The notes: generated from the sequence alone by a model not told the origin. Counted from the stretch's first letter, positions 8,372 through 15,516 are shown. The stretch: DNA of 35,876 nucleotides from Akkermansia muciniphila (GCA_945861565.1 CAMAUY010000053.1:1-35876); one strand, 5' to 3'. Numbers and translations: made by a program.

Positions 8372-10042
8372 ATGAGCAACAAACGGCTTATTATAATCGG
8401 CGGCGTCGCGGGTGGGGCCAGCGCGGCGGCCCGCGCGCGCCGGTTGTCCGAGGACTGTGAGATCATCATGTTCGAGCGCGGTCCGCATGTGTCCTTTGCC
8501 AACTGCGGATTGCCTTATTTCGTCGGTGGTGAAATCGCCGAGCAAGACAGCCTCCTCGTGCAAACGCCCGACAGCCTCAAGGCGCGTTTCAATTTGGACG
8601 TGCGTATCAACACCGAGGTCATCCGAATTGACTCTAAGGCCCGGCGAATCCAGGTGCGGGAGTTGGAAACCGGTCGCGAATGCGAGGAGGCTTATGACGC
8701 GCTGATTCTTTCAACCGGCGCATCGCCATTGAGACCGCCCATCCCCGGAATCGAGCATTCAAATCATTTCGTGGTGCGCAATATTCCCGACGTGGAACGT
8801 ATCATGGTGTGGTCAAAAGATTGTCAGCGTTGTCGCGCGGTTGTGGTGGGCGGGGGGTACATCGGACTGGAAATGACCGAGCAACTGCGGCATCGCGGGT
8901 TCGACGTGACGGTGGTGGAAGCGTCCACGCAAGTGATGACGCCCTTCGACCCGGAAATGGCCGCCTGGTTGCAAGCGGAGTTGAAGTCCAACGGTGTGGC
9001 CCTCCATCTGAACGATCCCGTGGTCGCGTTCGAGCCGCCGTCAGCGCAAGAGCCTGCCCGCGCTTCCATTGTCGTCCTTAAAAGCGGTCAACGATTGCCC
9101 GCCGACTCGGTTATTCTCGGGTTGGGTGTGAAGCCAGAAATTGGTCTGGCGAAGGATGCCGGTTTGGAGATCGGAAAACTCGGCGGCGTCCGCGTCGACG
9201 AACATCTCCAGACGAGCGACCCGCACATTTGGGCTGTCGGCGATGCGATTGAAGTGCGAGATGGCGTGACCGGTCAATGGGCGCTGATTCCGCTCGCTGG
9301 CCCGGCGAATCGTCAGGGCCGGATTGCCGCCGACAATATCCTTGGCCGCCCATCCAAATATCAACAGACGTGGGGCACAGCCATCCTGCGATTGTTCAAG
9401 CTCACCGCCGGTTGCACCGGTGCAAACGAGAAAACCCTTCTTCGGGCGACGATTCCATTTCAAGCGATTCATCTTCACCCCGGCTCGCACGCAGGTTACT
9501 ACCCCGGCGCTGAACCCATCGCACTGAAAATTCTGTTCGCGCCCGACACCGGCAAACTACTCGGCGCGCAAGCCATCGGCCATGACGGTGTGGACAAACG
9601 CATTGACGTGCTGGCCACCGCACTCAAAGCCGGGATGACTGTTCACGACCTGACTGAACTGGAACTGGCCTACGCGCCGCCTTACGGATCAGCGAAAGAC
9701 CCCGTCAACCTCGCCGGCATGGCCGCGCAAAACGTGCGTGATGGTTACGTTGCGCTCGCGCAGTGGAACGAAGTTGCTTCGCTCGATCCCAACACGACGC
9801 TGCTGCTCGACGTCCGCCGTCCCGACGAACGCGCGCATGGTTTCATTCCCGGTTCGATCAACATTCCCTTGGATGAATTGCGCCAGCGCTTGAACGAATT
9901 GCCGCGCGACCGCCAAATCATCGCGTATTGCCAAAGCGGCCAGCGTTCCTACAACGCCGCACGCATCCTAAGCCAGCATGGCTTCCGTGTGCGCAACCTC
10001 ACGGGCTCGTATCGCACCTGGAAAAACGCCCAACCCCCATGA
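8372..10042 (+). CDS. CoA-disulfide-reductase-like FAD/NAD(P) oxidoreductase with C-terminal rhodanese domain
   Basis: A 556-residue cytosolic flavoprotein of the CoADR-RHD class. FAD-binding GGVAGGASAAARARR is at 10-24. The single redox Cys45 lies in SFANCGLPYFVGGEI, the class signature. The NAD(P)H site is VVVGGGYIGLEMTEQL (about 165-180), and the second FAD motif is HIWAVGDAIEV (about 288-298). A dimerisation domain follows, and a rhodanese domain at about 465-550 has its active Cys520 in IAYCQSGQRSY. By family knowledge these enzymes reduce CoA disulfide or CoA-persulfide/polysulfide with NAD(P)H, while the rhodanese domain hands over sulfane sulfur. All catalytic residues are present. 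An ECF sigma gene follows after 42 bases on the same strand, which suggests a shared transcript. Confidence 0.92.
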   Translation: MSNKRLIIIGGVAGGASAAARARRLSEDCEIIMFERGPHVSFANCGLPYFVGGEIAEQDSLLVQTPDSLKARFNLDVRINTEVIRIDSKARRIQVRELETGRECEEAYDALILSTGASPLRPPIPGIEHSNHFVVRNIPDVERIMVWSKDCQRCRAVVVGGGYIGLEMTEQLRHRGFDVTVVEASTQVMTPFDPEMAAWLQAELKSNGVALHLNDPVVAFEPPSAQEPARASIVVLKSGQRLPADSVILGLGVKPEIGLAKDAGLEIGKLGGVRVDEHLQTSDPHIWAVGDAIEVRDGVTGQWALIPLAGPANRQGRIAADNILGRPSKYQQTWGTAILRLFKLTAGCTGANEKTLLRATIPFQAIHLHPGSHAGYYPGAEPIALKILFAPDTGKLLGAQAIGHDGVDKRIDVLATALKAGMTVHDLTELELAYAPPYGSAKDPVNLAGMAAQNVRDGYVALAQWNEVASLDPNTTLLLDVRRPDERAHGFIPGSINIPLDELRQRLNELPRDRQIIAYCQSGQRSYNAARILSQHGFRVRNLTGSYRTWKNAQPP

Positions 10043-10084
10043 ATTACCAGACAACGAATCGGGCCAAAAACTACTGAACCTCGG

Positions 10085-10735
10085 ATGAAATCAGCCTCCA
10101 TAGAAGGCGAAACAGAGAGTCCGGTGATTCCTGATGCTCAATTGGTGGCCTTGGCCAAGGCCGGTGGGCTATCCGCGTTTGAGGCGCTTGTTCATCGGCA
10201 TGAGCGTGCCGCCTATTCACTGGCGCGGCGGATGTTGCAGAACGAACAAGATGCCGAGGACGTGACCCAGCAAGCCTTCCTCAGCGCCGTGGAGCATCTC
10301 GCCGGTTTTCGCGAGACGGCCAGTTTCAAAACGTGGCTGTTGCGGATCGCCACCCATGCCGCGCTCAAAGTCATCCGCAAACGGAAAGGTCTGGACACAG
10401 TTTCGTTGGAGGAAGCCACGGAAGAGTCGGAACACGTCGATTCCATTCCGCATCCGGAATACATCGCAGATTGGCGGCAATCGCCGGAGCAATTGGTGGA
10501 ACGGAACGAGACGCGGCGCTTGCTGGACGAGGCGCTGGCTTTGTTGGACGAAAAGCATCGGCTCGTGTTCCTGCTGCGCGACGTGGAGGGAATGTCGGTG
10601 AAGGAAACGGCTGACGCGCTCGGCCTGGGCGAATCCAACGTGAAGGTGCGCCTGCTCCGCGCCCGGCTGCAACTGCGTGAACATCTCACCCGCACGCTCG
10701 GCGATCCGCAGACGCGCATCGGGCGTGGGCACTAG
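10085..10735 (+). CDS. RNA polymerase sigma factor, ECF subfamily
   Basis: A 216-residue sigma-70 family factor. Region 2 (about 35-103) contains AFEALVHRHERAAYSLARRML, the QDAEDVTQQAFLSA core-binding motif and FKTWLLRIATHAAL. Region 4 (about 140-195) contains LLDEKHRLVFLLRDVEGMSVKETADALGLGESNVKVRLLRAR, a helix-turn-helix for the -35 element (quoted here only to locate it). There is no region 3, as usual for ECF factors. The gene lies between the flavoprotein and a zinc-finger anti-sigma gene, the usual sigma/anti-sigma order. Two TGTAAC-N14-CGGCTCG elements downstream are candidate targets. Confidence 0.93.
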   Translation: MKSASIEGETESPVIPDAQLVALAKAGGLSAFEALVHRHERAAYSLARRMLQNEQDAEDVTQQAFLSAVEHLAGFRETASFKTWLLRIATHAALKVIRKRKGLDTVSLEEATEESEHVDSIPHPEYIADWRQSPEQLVERNETRRLLDEALALLDEKHRLVFLLRDVEGMSVKETADALGLGESNVKVRLLRARLQLREHLTRTLGDPQTRIGRGH

Positions 10736-10823
10736 CCGCATGACGGATGCGCCCAAGGTCAGCGGTTTCATCGCGCGCTTCCGTCGTCCGATCAACCGGG
10801 TTTAACAATTTCCCAATTTACTT

Positions 10824-10850
10824 TGTAACGTTCTCTTCCCTTGCGGCTCG
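10824..10850 (+). promoter_or_regulatory. ECF-type promoter, copy 1 (TGTAAC-N14-CGGCTCG)
   Basis: TGTAAC at 10824-10829 and CGGCTCG at 10844-10850 are separated by 14 bases. An identical pair with identical spacing occurs at 11338-11364. TGTAAC carries the AAC core typical of ECF -35 elements. It lies 19 bases before the anti-sigma ATG, which would permit separate transcription of the anti-sigma gene under its own sigma factor. Confidence 0.5.
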
Positions 10851-10869
10851 AACCCAACAGCGACGTAAT

Positions 10870-11121
10870 ATGAAGTGCGAAGAAATGCTGGCAGTCTTGA
10901 ACGAATACGTGGATGGCACGGTTGACCCCACCCTTTGCGAGGAGTTCGAGAAACACATGGAGGGCTGCAATCCCTGCCAGGTGGTCGTGGACAACATCCG
11001 CAAGACGATCACGCTCTACAAAGCGGGAGAGACTTACGAACTGCCCATTGGCTTCCGTGACCGGCTGCACAACGCGCTTCGTGAAAAGTGGAAACAAAAC
11101 CAACCACCTGCCACCAAATGA
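10870..11121 (+). CDS. zinc-finger anti-sigma factor (ZAS/zf-HC2 type)
   Basis: An 83-residue protein with the compact ZAS signature: Cys3, then H29-xxx-C33-xx-C36 (KHMEGCNPC). This zinc-binding pattern occurs in anti-sigma domains that sequester ECF factors and often respond to thiol oxidation. No transmembrane segment follows, so it is a soluble, minimal anti-sigma factor. ATG at 10870 is preferred over an upstream GTG/ATG extension, because the extra 41 residues cover the promoter region and are not family-like. It follows its sigma gene by 134 bases. After the stop TGA the same reading frame continues into a rhodanese remnant. Confidence 0.85.
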   Translation: MKCEEMLAVLNEYVDGTVDPTLCEEFEKHMEGCNPCQVVVDNIRKTITLYKAGETYELPIGFRDRLHNALREKWKQNQPPATK

Positions 11122-11292
11122 GAACCCATTTCCGGCCTCGATACGAACAAGGCCTACCTGTTCCACTGTGCCTCGGGCAAGCGGAGCAGTCAGGCGTGGC
11201 CGGCTTTCAAGAAACTGAAATTCCCATCCCTCGACCAACTTGATGGCGATATCAAGGCCTGGGAGAAAGCCGGTCTGCCGGTGGAGAAGTGA
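11122..11292 (+). pseudogene. rhodanese-domain C-terminal remnant
   Basis: In the same frame as the anti-sigma gene and directly after its TGA, 56 codons without a start read as the second half of a rhodanese domain: NKAYLFHCASGKRSSQAW (active-site Cys loop), then KKLKFPSLDQLDGDIKAW and a stop. This matches the small standalone rhodaneses whose end reads ...L.GGI.AWE.AGLPVEK. The N-terminal half is missing and no start codon precedes it. It looks like the scar of a deletion that removed the 5' half. Stop-codon readthrough giving an anti-sigma/rhodanese fusion is a remote alternative. Confidence 0.7.
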
Positions 11293-11337
11293 ACCCATGA
11301 CCTTCCCTGCACTCACAGCTCTCGTTCCGGGGACTTC

Positions 11338-11364
11338 TGTAACTTTTCCCGGCTTCGCGGCTCG
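11338..11364 (+). promoter_or_regulatory. ECF-type promoter, copy 2 (TGTAAC-N14-CGGCTCG)
   Basis: TGTAAC at 11338-11343 and CGGCTCG at 11358-11364, 14 bases apart, exactly like copy 1. The DUF6132 gene starts 27 bases further on. This suggests the DUF6132 / DUF6132-thioredoxin / DUF2892 group is under the neighbouring ECF factor. Confidence 0.52.
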
Positions 11365-11391
11365 GCATGAAGTTGAAAGGGTGATTGATTT

Positions 11392-11604
11392 ATGATGCAA
11401 AAAACCATCTTCGCGATGCTCGTGGGCGGCGCGTTGGGATTTGCCGCCTACTGGTTCATTGGCTGCACTACCGGCGCTTGCCCCCTGACCAGCAGCCCTT
11501 GGGTGAGCACGTTCCTTGGCCTCGCGTTGGGGGCGATGTTCGGGTTCAAACCCAAACCCATTGAGCAAAACGCAAAGCCAAACGCGGACACGAAATTGAA
11601 ATGA
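11392..11604 (+). CDS. DUF6132 family membrane protein
   Basis: A 70-residue protein with two short hydrophobic segments around a conserved Cys-rich loop, GCTTGACPLTSSPW. The CxTGxCPLT.NPW pattern is the DUF6132 signature. The pair of cysteines at the membrane surface suggests a redox or metal role, but the family function is unknown to me. ATG ATG at 11392/11395 are both possible starts. Its stop overlaps the ATG of the next short ORF (ATGA at 11601-11604). The same domain is repeated at the N-terminus of the thioredoxin fusion 77 bases downstream. Confidence 0.82.
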   Translation: MMQKTIFAMLVGGALGFAAYWFIGCTTGACPLTSSPWVSTFLGLALGAMFGFKPKPIEQNAKPNADTKLK

Positions 11605-11693
11605 AAAATACTAAAGTCATCGAACAATTAAAGCAAGCCTGCGCGGCTGAACTGAAGACCGTTAAAAAGGAGGATGGCTCATGTTGCCGCTAA
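11601..11693 (+). CDS. 30-residue Cys/Lys-rich peptide, translationally coupled
   Basis: ATG overlaps the DUF6132 stop by ATGA, and the frame ends 13 bases inside the thioredoxin-fusion gene. The peptide (MKNTKVIEQLKQACAAELKT, then VKKEDGSCCR) is Lys/Glu-rich and amphipathic, with one internal Cys and a terminal Cys pair. It may be a leader for translational coupling, a short thiol or metal peptide, or the truncated start of a larger gene. No family was recognised. Both gene overlaps argue that it is translated. Confidence 0.4.
   Translation: MKNTKVIEQLKQACAAELKTVKKEDGSCCR
11667..11673 (+). promoter_or_regulatory. strong Shine-Dalgarno AAGGAGG
   Basis: A consensus ribosome site with a 7-base spacer to ATG 11681. 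It fixes the start of the DUF6132-thioredoxin fusion, so the N-terminal DUF6132 segment is truly part of that protein. Confidence 0.8.
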
Positions 11694-12205
11694 TTCTCAG
11701 CGTTCTGATCGGCGGCGGATTGGGGGCGGCACTCGGCTACTTCGGCAAATGCTCTTCCGGCGCGTGCCCGCTAACGGCGAACCCGTGGCGCGGCGCGCTG
11801 TTCGGCGCGCTGTTCGGTTTGATGTTTCACTTTGCTTCGGGCCGCAGTGGTTCGGCTGCCGTCAACGCTTCCACGCCACACGTAAGTCGTATCCAGGAAA
11901 GTCAGTTTGAGGCGGAGGTTGTTCAATCCACCTTGCCCGTGGTGGTGGATTTTTACGCGTCCTGGTGTGGTCCGTGCAAAATTCTTTCACCCATGTTGGA
12001 TGAGCTCGCCGGGCCGCTGACCAACAAGGTCAAGTTCGTCAAAATCAACGTGGACGAAGCGACCGCGCTCGCACAACGAATGGAGATTGAAGCCATGCCG
12101 ACACTGCTGTATTTCAAAAACGGCAAGGTCGTGGATCGCTCGGTCGGATTGCCTGCGAGGGACATGCTCAAAACGCGATTGGAGTCGCTGGCGAAGGTGC
12201 TTTAA
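11681..12205 (+). CDS. DUF6132-thioredoxin fusion, membrane-anchored thioredoxin
   Basis: A 174-residue fusion. Residues 1-55 are a DUF6132 module with two hydrophobic helices around GKCSSGACPLTANPW. Residues about 68-174 are a complete thioredoxin domain with VVVDFYASWCGPCK (active Cys96/Cys99), INVDEATALAQR and the cis-Pro loop AMPTLLYFKNGK (Pro140). The start is fixed by the AAGGAGG site. The DUF6132 part shares the C..GACPLT.(S/N)PW loop with the upstream standalone protein. Expected role: a membrane-tethered disulfide reductase. Coupling the thioredoxin Cys pair to the DUF6132 Cys pair would make an electron relay across or at the membrane, but that is inference. Confidence 0.88.
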   Translation: MLPLILSVLIGGGLGAALGYFGKCSSGACPLTANPWRGALFGALFGLMFHFASGRSGSAAVNASTPHVSRIQESQFEAEVVQSTLPVVVDFYASWCGPCKILSPMLDELAGPLTNKVKFVKINVDEATALAQRMEIEAMPTLLYFKNGKVVDRSVGLPARDMLKTRLESLAKVL

Positions 12206-12218
12206 CGAATCACTCATT

Positions 12219-12452
12219 ATGAAAATGCAACTCATCATCCGTCGGTTTGCCGGAACATTCGTCCTCGCCAGCCTCTTGCTCGGGCACTACCACAGCCCCT
12301 ACTGGCTCTGGTTCACCGCGTTCGTCGGTTTCAATCTGCTCCAGTCCTCATTCACGAACTTTTGTCCGTTGGAGATGATTCTCAAGAAATTCGGCGTTGG
12401 CGGCTCATGCTGTGAGATCGAAAAACCCAGCACTTCCTGCTGGTCAAATTGA
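12219..12452 (+). CDS. DUF2892 family inner-membrane protein (YgaP C-terminal type)
   Basis: A 77-residue protein: MKMQLIIRRFAGTFVLASLL, then HYHSPYWLWFTAFVGFNLLQSSFTNFCPLE, two membrane spans and the NFCPLEMILKKFGV motif of the DUF2892 family, which forms the membrane half of the YgaP rhodanese. The C-terminus carries extra cysteines (GSCCEIEK..TSCW). ATG 12219 lies 13 bases after the thioredoxin stop. Next to rhodanese domains and a membrane thioredoxin, it supports a sulfur- or thiol-handling role for the cluster. Confidence 0.85.
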   Translation: MKMQLIIRRFAGTFVLASLLLGHYHSPYWLWFTAFVGFNLLQSSFTNFCPLEMILKKFGVGGSCCEIEKPSTSCWSN

Positions 12453-12534
12453 AGCTGCCGCTGACTTCAACGGCCAATCACCACAACCGCCAACCACGTT
12501 GACGTCGGCATCGCCCGATTTGACCAGCAATTGA

Positions 12535-12744
12535 ACGATTTTCGTCGGGATTTCGGTGGTGGTGCCGCTTACCTTTTGGGTTGGCGAGGCGGGGCAGTAT
12601 CAACTGCTCGGACCGCTGTTGGTGGCTGTCGTCGCGCGAGAACTTGGGCCATTGTTGATCAACCTCGTAGTAATCGTCCGCAGCGGCAGCGCGATGACAA
12701 CGGAACTGGGAGTCCTGAAAATAGACGGGGGAGTTCGCGATTGG
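12535..12744 (+). pseudogene. MlaE-type ABC permease remnant
   Basis: Translation in this frame gives FVGISVVVPLTFWVGEAGQ, then LLGPLLVAVVARELGPLL, NLVVIVRSGSAMTTELG and VLKIDGGVR. That is the central, most conserved part of MlaE/YrbE permeases (RELGPLL..V..RSG.A.TTELG). A TGA stands just upstream and the sequence leaves the family shortly after GGVR. No start is credible, and both ends of a ~250-residue protein are missing. It is a decayed fragment of a lipid-transport permease. Confidence 0.7.
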
Positions 12745-13013
12745 TTGAAGGGATGCAACGTCACTGGCTCGTACGCAAATACGTGAATGAGACGAACCCG
12801 TCCCCGAGTCGTCCGCCGCTTGAGCCCTCAAATCTGAACCGACCGCGGTCAAAGACGTTTCAATCGCCGAGAGATTCATCGCGATGAGGAAGGACTTGCG
12901 GAGGCTGGAAATATTTTGTTGATGGTGATCGAGGTGGTGCAGTGTGCAGCGCGTGGGCAACAAAAGAGGCGGACTTGCGCCTGCAGATCAAGCCATCAAA
13001 CCAATCACGCTTC
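12745..13013. other. degenerate intergenic sequence
   Basis: Nothing with family-like content was seen on either strand. It lies between two transporter remnants and is probably eroded coding DNA. Confidence 0.35.
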
Positions 13014-13121
13014 GAAAGCCTTTTTCAGAGCACGGTGGCAACCTTCCCGCGCGTCGTTCTGGCGGTGACGCTGACCTCGCTTTGGACGATGCCCGCCGGC
13101 GTGATGATCGGCCGCCGTCCT
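13014..13121 (+). pseudogene. NitT/TauT-type ABC permease remnant
   Basis: About 36 codons read SLFQSTVATFPRVVLAVTL followed by SLWTMPAGVMIGRRP. This resembles the start of the permease domain in nitrate/sulfonate-type ABC transporters (T..R......LWT.P.GV.IG..P). The rest of the domain is absent. The fragment is short, so identification is moderate. Confidence 0.45.
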
Positions 13122-13133
13122 CGCGGATCGGCT

Positions 13134-13149
13134 GGGGTGAATACCCCAT
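13134..13149. repeat. palindrome GGGGTGAATACCCC
   Basis: A perfect 5-bp-arm palindrome (GGGGT/ACCCC). On the minus strand it reads ATGGGGTATTCACCCC, matching the family at 8241, 17089 and 26749. It lies directly after a gene remnant and 130 bases before the DUF3309 gene. Confidence 0.5.
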
Positions 13150-13278
13150 GGTATTTGCCCGAGAATTGGGTTTTACTTTCAGAGGTTGAAGAGCAAACGA
13201 CTCGTCCAAAGTGGTAAACGAGGAGGCAGTGCAAGGGGCATTGTCAGCGAGTCGGCTCGACAGCTAGAAAGATACATT

Positions 13279-13437
13279 ATGTCGGTTGGAACTATACTGC
13301 TGATTGTCGTCGTTCTCTTGCTGCTAGGCGCACTCCCGAGCTGGCCTCACAGCCGAGGTTGGGGATACGGCCCAAGCGGCGGGCTTGGCACCATCCTGAT
13401 CATTCTCGTTATCCTCCTCTTGTTGGGCAAGTTGTGA
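13279..13437 (+). CDS. DUF3309 family small membrane protein
   Basis: A 52-residue protein with the DUF3309 pattern: a hydrophobic helix (GTILLIVVVLLLLGALPSW), the PHSRGWGYGPSGGLG signature loop, and a second hydrophobic helix ending LLLLGKL. Function is unknown; it is a common small membrane protein of stress-resistant bacteria. ATG 13279 gives the canonical MSVGTILL start; an upstream in-frame extension to 13186 is not family-like. The coiled-coil lipoprotein follows after 25 bases, so they are probably co-transcribed. Confidence 0.85.
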   Translation: MSVGTILLIVVVLLLLGALPSWPHSRGWGYGPSGGLGTILIILVILLLLGKL

Positions 13438-13458
13438 GCAAAAAGGTAATTCTCTCAA

Positions 13459-13485
13459 ACACATGAAACACATGAAACACATGAA
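13459..13485 (+). repeat. triple 9-bp direct repeat at a start codon
   Basis: ACACATGAA is repeated three times, giving three in-frame ATG codons at 13463, 13472 and 13481 at the start of the lipoprotein gene. Repeat-number changes would shift the start without breaking the frame. Confidence 0.75.
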
Positions 13486-13924
13486 ACAAATCCTGCTGAC
13501 CCTCGCGGTCGCTGCTTTCGCCGTTGGCTGCAAACCGTCGGAGGAGAAATCCACCGCCGAGCAGTTGAATACGATCAAAACCGAAGCCAAAGAGGTCGCG
13601 CAGGACGTGAAGGACTACAGCTTCGCGCAAAAGGCTGAGTTCACGGAAAAAATGCAGAGCCAGCTGCGCGAAATCAATCAAGACCTGGACCAGCTTGCCG
13701 CGAAAATTGAAAGATCAACGGACGCTGCCAAGGCTGAAGCCAAGCCGAAACTCCAGAAATTGCGTGATCAGACAGAAAAACTGACGAAACAATTGGAAGA
13801 GGCCAAGCACGCCTCGGAATCGACCTGGGACGACGTCAAAGCAGCCGTCAGAAAAGGCTACGCCGAGCTGAAAGACGGCTTCCAGCAGGCACGTCAGTGG
13901 GTCAGCGATAAGATATCGCCCTGA
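13463..13924 (+). CDS. coiled-coil lipoprotein
   Basis: Up to 153 residues. A short signal peptide (MKQILLTLAVAAFAVGC) ends at a lipobox-like AVGC, so the mature protein should be lipid-anchored. The rest is charged and helical with heptad spacing (MQSQLREINQDLDQLAAKIE, LQKLRDQTEKLTKQLEEAKH), ending in WDDVKAAVRKGYAELKDGF and QQARQWVSDKISP. That C-terminal pattern recurs in small envelope stress lipoproteins of many bacteria. The start could be any of three ATGs in the 9-bp repeat; 13481 gives the most standard lipoprotein leader. It lies between DUF3309 and the WXXGXW protein. Confidence 0.72.
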   Translation: MKHMKHMKQILLTLAVAAFAVGCKPSEEKSTAEQLNTIKTEAKEVAQDVKDYSFAQKAEFTEKMQSQLREINQDLDQLAAKIERSTDAAKAEAKPKLQKLRDQTEKLTKQLEEAKHASESTWDDVKAAVRKGYAELKDGFQQARQWVSDKISP

Positions 13925-13968
13925 ACGAACGAGTGAGATGAATGTGAAGATGTATAGGAGTCCCTCAA

Positions 13969-15498
13969 GTGAAGGAAAAATGCCCCCCCGCTCGCCGTGC
14001 TTCCAAAGGTTGGCGAATCGCGGGATTAGTCGCTCTGATTTGTGTCAGTTGGAACACTTCGATTTGCCGAGCTCAACCGCCCGGCAGCGACTTGCCGAGT
14101 GCCCAGGTGCTCACCCGGGGGCCGGTGCACGAGGCGTTTGCCGGTATTGTGACGTTTAATCCCGAGCCCGGAGTTCTGGTGGACAAGGCCCCGCCGGACC
14201 TCATCGAAGAAGTGCCTCCCGAAGAGAGGCCGGAGGGAAACAATGTCGCGTGGATTCCTGGCTATTGGGCCTGGGATGACGAGCGAAATGATTTCCTTTG
14301 GGTCAGCGGCACGTGGCGTGTCCTGCCGCCTGGGCGCGCCTGGATGGCCGGTTACTGGGCGAAGGTGGCGCAGGGCTATCAGTGGACTTCCGGGTATTGG
14401 GCCGACGCCAAAGTACGGGAGACGACCTATTTGCCGCCGCCACCCGCGACGGTAGAAGCGGGCCCCAATCTCGCGGCGCCTTCCGTCGACTACAATTGGA
14501 TACCGGGTTGTTGGATCTGGTATCAGGGGCGCTACGCATGGCGTCCTGGGTATTGGGCACTCGGCCGGGCGGATTGGAACTGGGTTCCTCCCCATTACGT
14601 GTGGACTCCCCGCGGATACATCATGGCGGGAGGCTTCTGGGATTACCCAGTTGAGCGACGGGGTGTTCTTTTTGCGCCGGTTTATTTTGATGCGGGTGTG
14701 CATTTACGGCGCAGCTACCATTATTCACCGACGATCGTGATCAATCTGGGGGTGTTCACGGACCATCTCTTCCTGCGGCCGCGCTACCAACATTACTACT
14801 TTGGGGATTATTATGCCCCGAGCTACGGTCGGGGTGGATTTTACGCATCGGCCACGTTCCAATCGAACCGGGCTGGCTACTATGACCCAGTGTATGCTCA
14901 TCGACGCTGGGAACACCGTGCGGACCGGGAGTGGGAGCACCGGGCCGAAGCGTCGTACCGGGACCGCCGCGATCATGAGACGTCACGGCCGCCGGGGACT
15001 TGGGCCGCCCAGCAGAAGATCCAATCGGGTCCGGCGGCGGAGTCCAAACAGAACCGCTTGCCGGTCGCCACCTCCCTGGATCAGCTGACCAAAAGAAGGG
15101 AGAGTCCCATGCGATTCCAGCCGGTGGCTAAGGAAGAAAAGCAGAAGTTTGCCCAACGGAACCAAGAGGTTCAGAAGTCTCGCGATCAGAGACGAGCGGT
15201 GGAAGCCAAGGCGATCGGCACGGGAGCGCGAAAGCAAGGAAGGGCAGTCGAGCCGGACAGGATTCAGCTTCCTAAATCTCCCATCATTGCAAGTCCAGCC
15301 CGACAGTTGGATAGAAAACAGACTCCGCCTAAGGCGCAGCGGACACCCAAACCCGATCTCAAGGTACAGCCCAAATCGGCAATACCCCGTCCGCAGCCAA
15401 TCCTGGACACTCGCAATCCTCAGTCTTCGCCGCAAAGGCCCGAGTCTGAGAAGAAGGCCAGTCCCGGGCGAGGCGAAGAGGTTCCTCGCGATCGATAG
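13969..15498 (+). CDS. exported WXXGXW (YXWQ)-repeat protein
   Basis: A 509-residue exported protein. After a cleavable leader (about 1-35, ending CRAQ), residues about 90-225 hold repeated aromatic WxxGxW-type units (WIPGYWAWDD, WVSGTWRVLP, WMAGYWAKV, WTSGYWADA, WIPGCWIWYQ, WRPGYWAL). A Tyr-rich segment follows (YQHYYFGDYYAPSYGRGGF), then about 200 residues of Arg/Lys/Pro/Gln-rich low-complexity tail. GTG at 13969 is supported by AGGAG at 13956-13960 with an 8-base spacer. These repeats are found in many verrucomicrobial and planctomycete surface proteins of unknown role. An envelope or surface structural role is the safest inference. Confidence 0.82.
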   Translation: MKEKCPPARRASKGWRIAGLVALICVSWNTSICRAQPPGSDLPSAQVLTRGPVHEAFAGIVTFNPEPGVLVDKAPPDLIEEVPPEERPEGNNVAWIPGYWAWDDERNDFLWVSGTWRVLPPGRAWMAGYWAKVAQGYQWTSGYWADAKVRETTYLPPPPATVEAGPNLAAPSVDYNWIPGCWIWYQGRYAWRPGYWALGRADWNWVPPHYVWTPRGYIMAGGFWDYPVERRGVLFAPVYFDAGVHLRRSYHYSPTIVINLGVFTDHLFLRPRYQHYYFGDYYAPSYGRGGFYASATFQSNRAGYYDPVYAHRRWEHRADREWEHRAEASYRDRRDHETSRPPGTWAAQQKIQSGPAAESKQNRLPVATSLDQLTKRRESPMRFQPVAKEEKQKFAQRNQEVQKSRDQRRAVEAKAIGTGARKQGRAVEPDRIQLPKSPIIASPARQLDRKQTPPKAQRTPKPDLKVQPKSAIPRPQPILDTRNPQSSPQRPESEKKASPGRGEEVPRDR

Positions 15499-15516
15499 AA
15501 GCGAGAAGTTTCCGCG

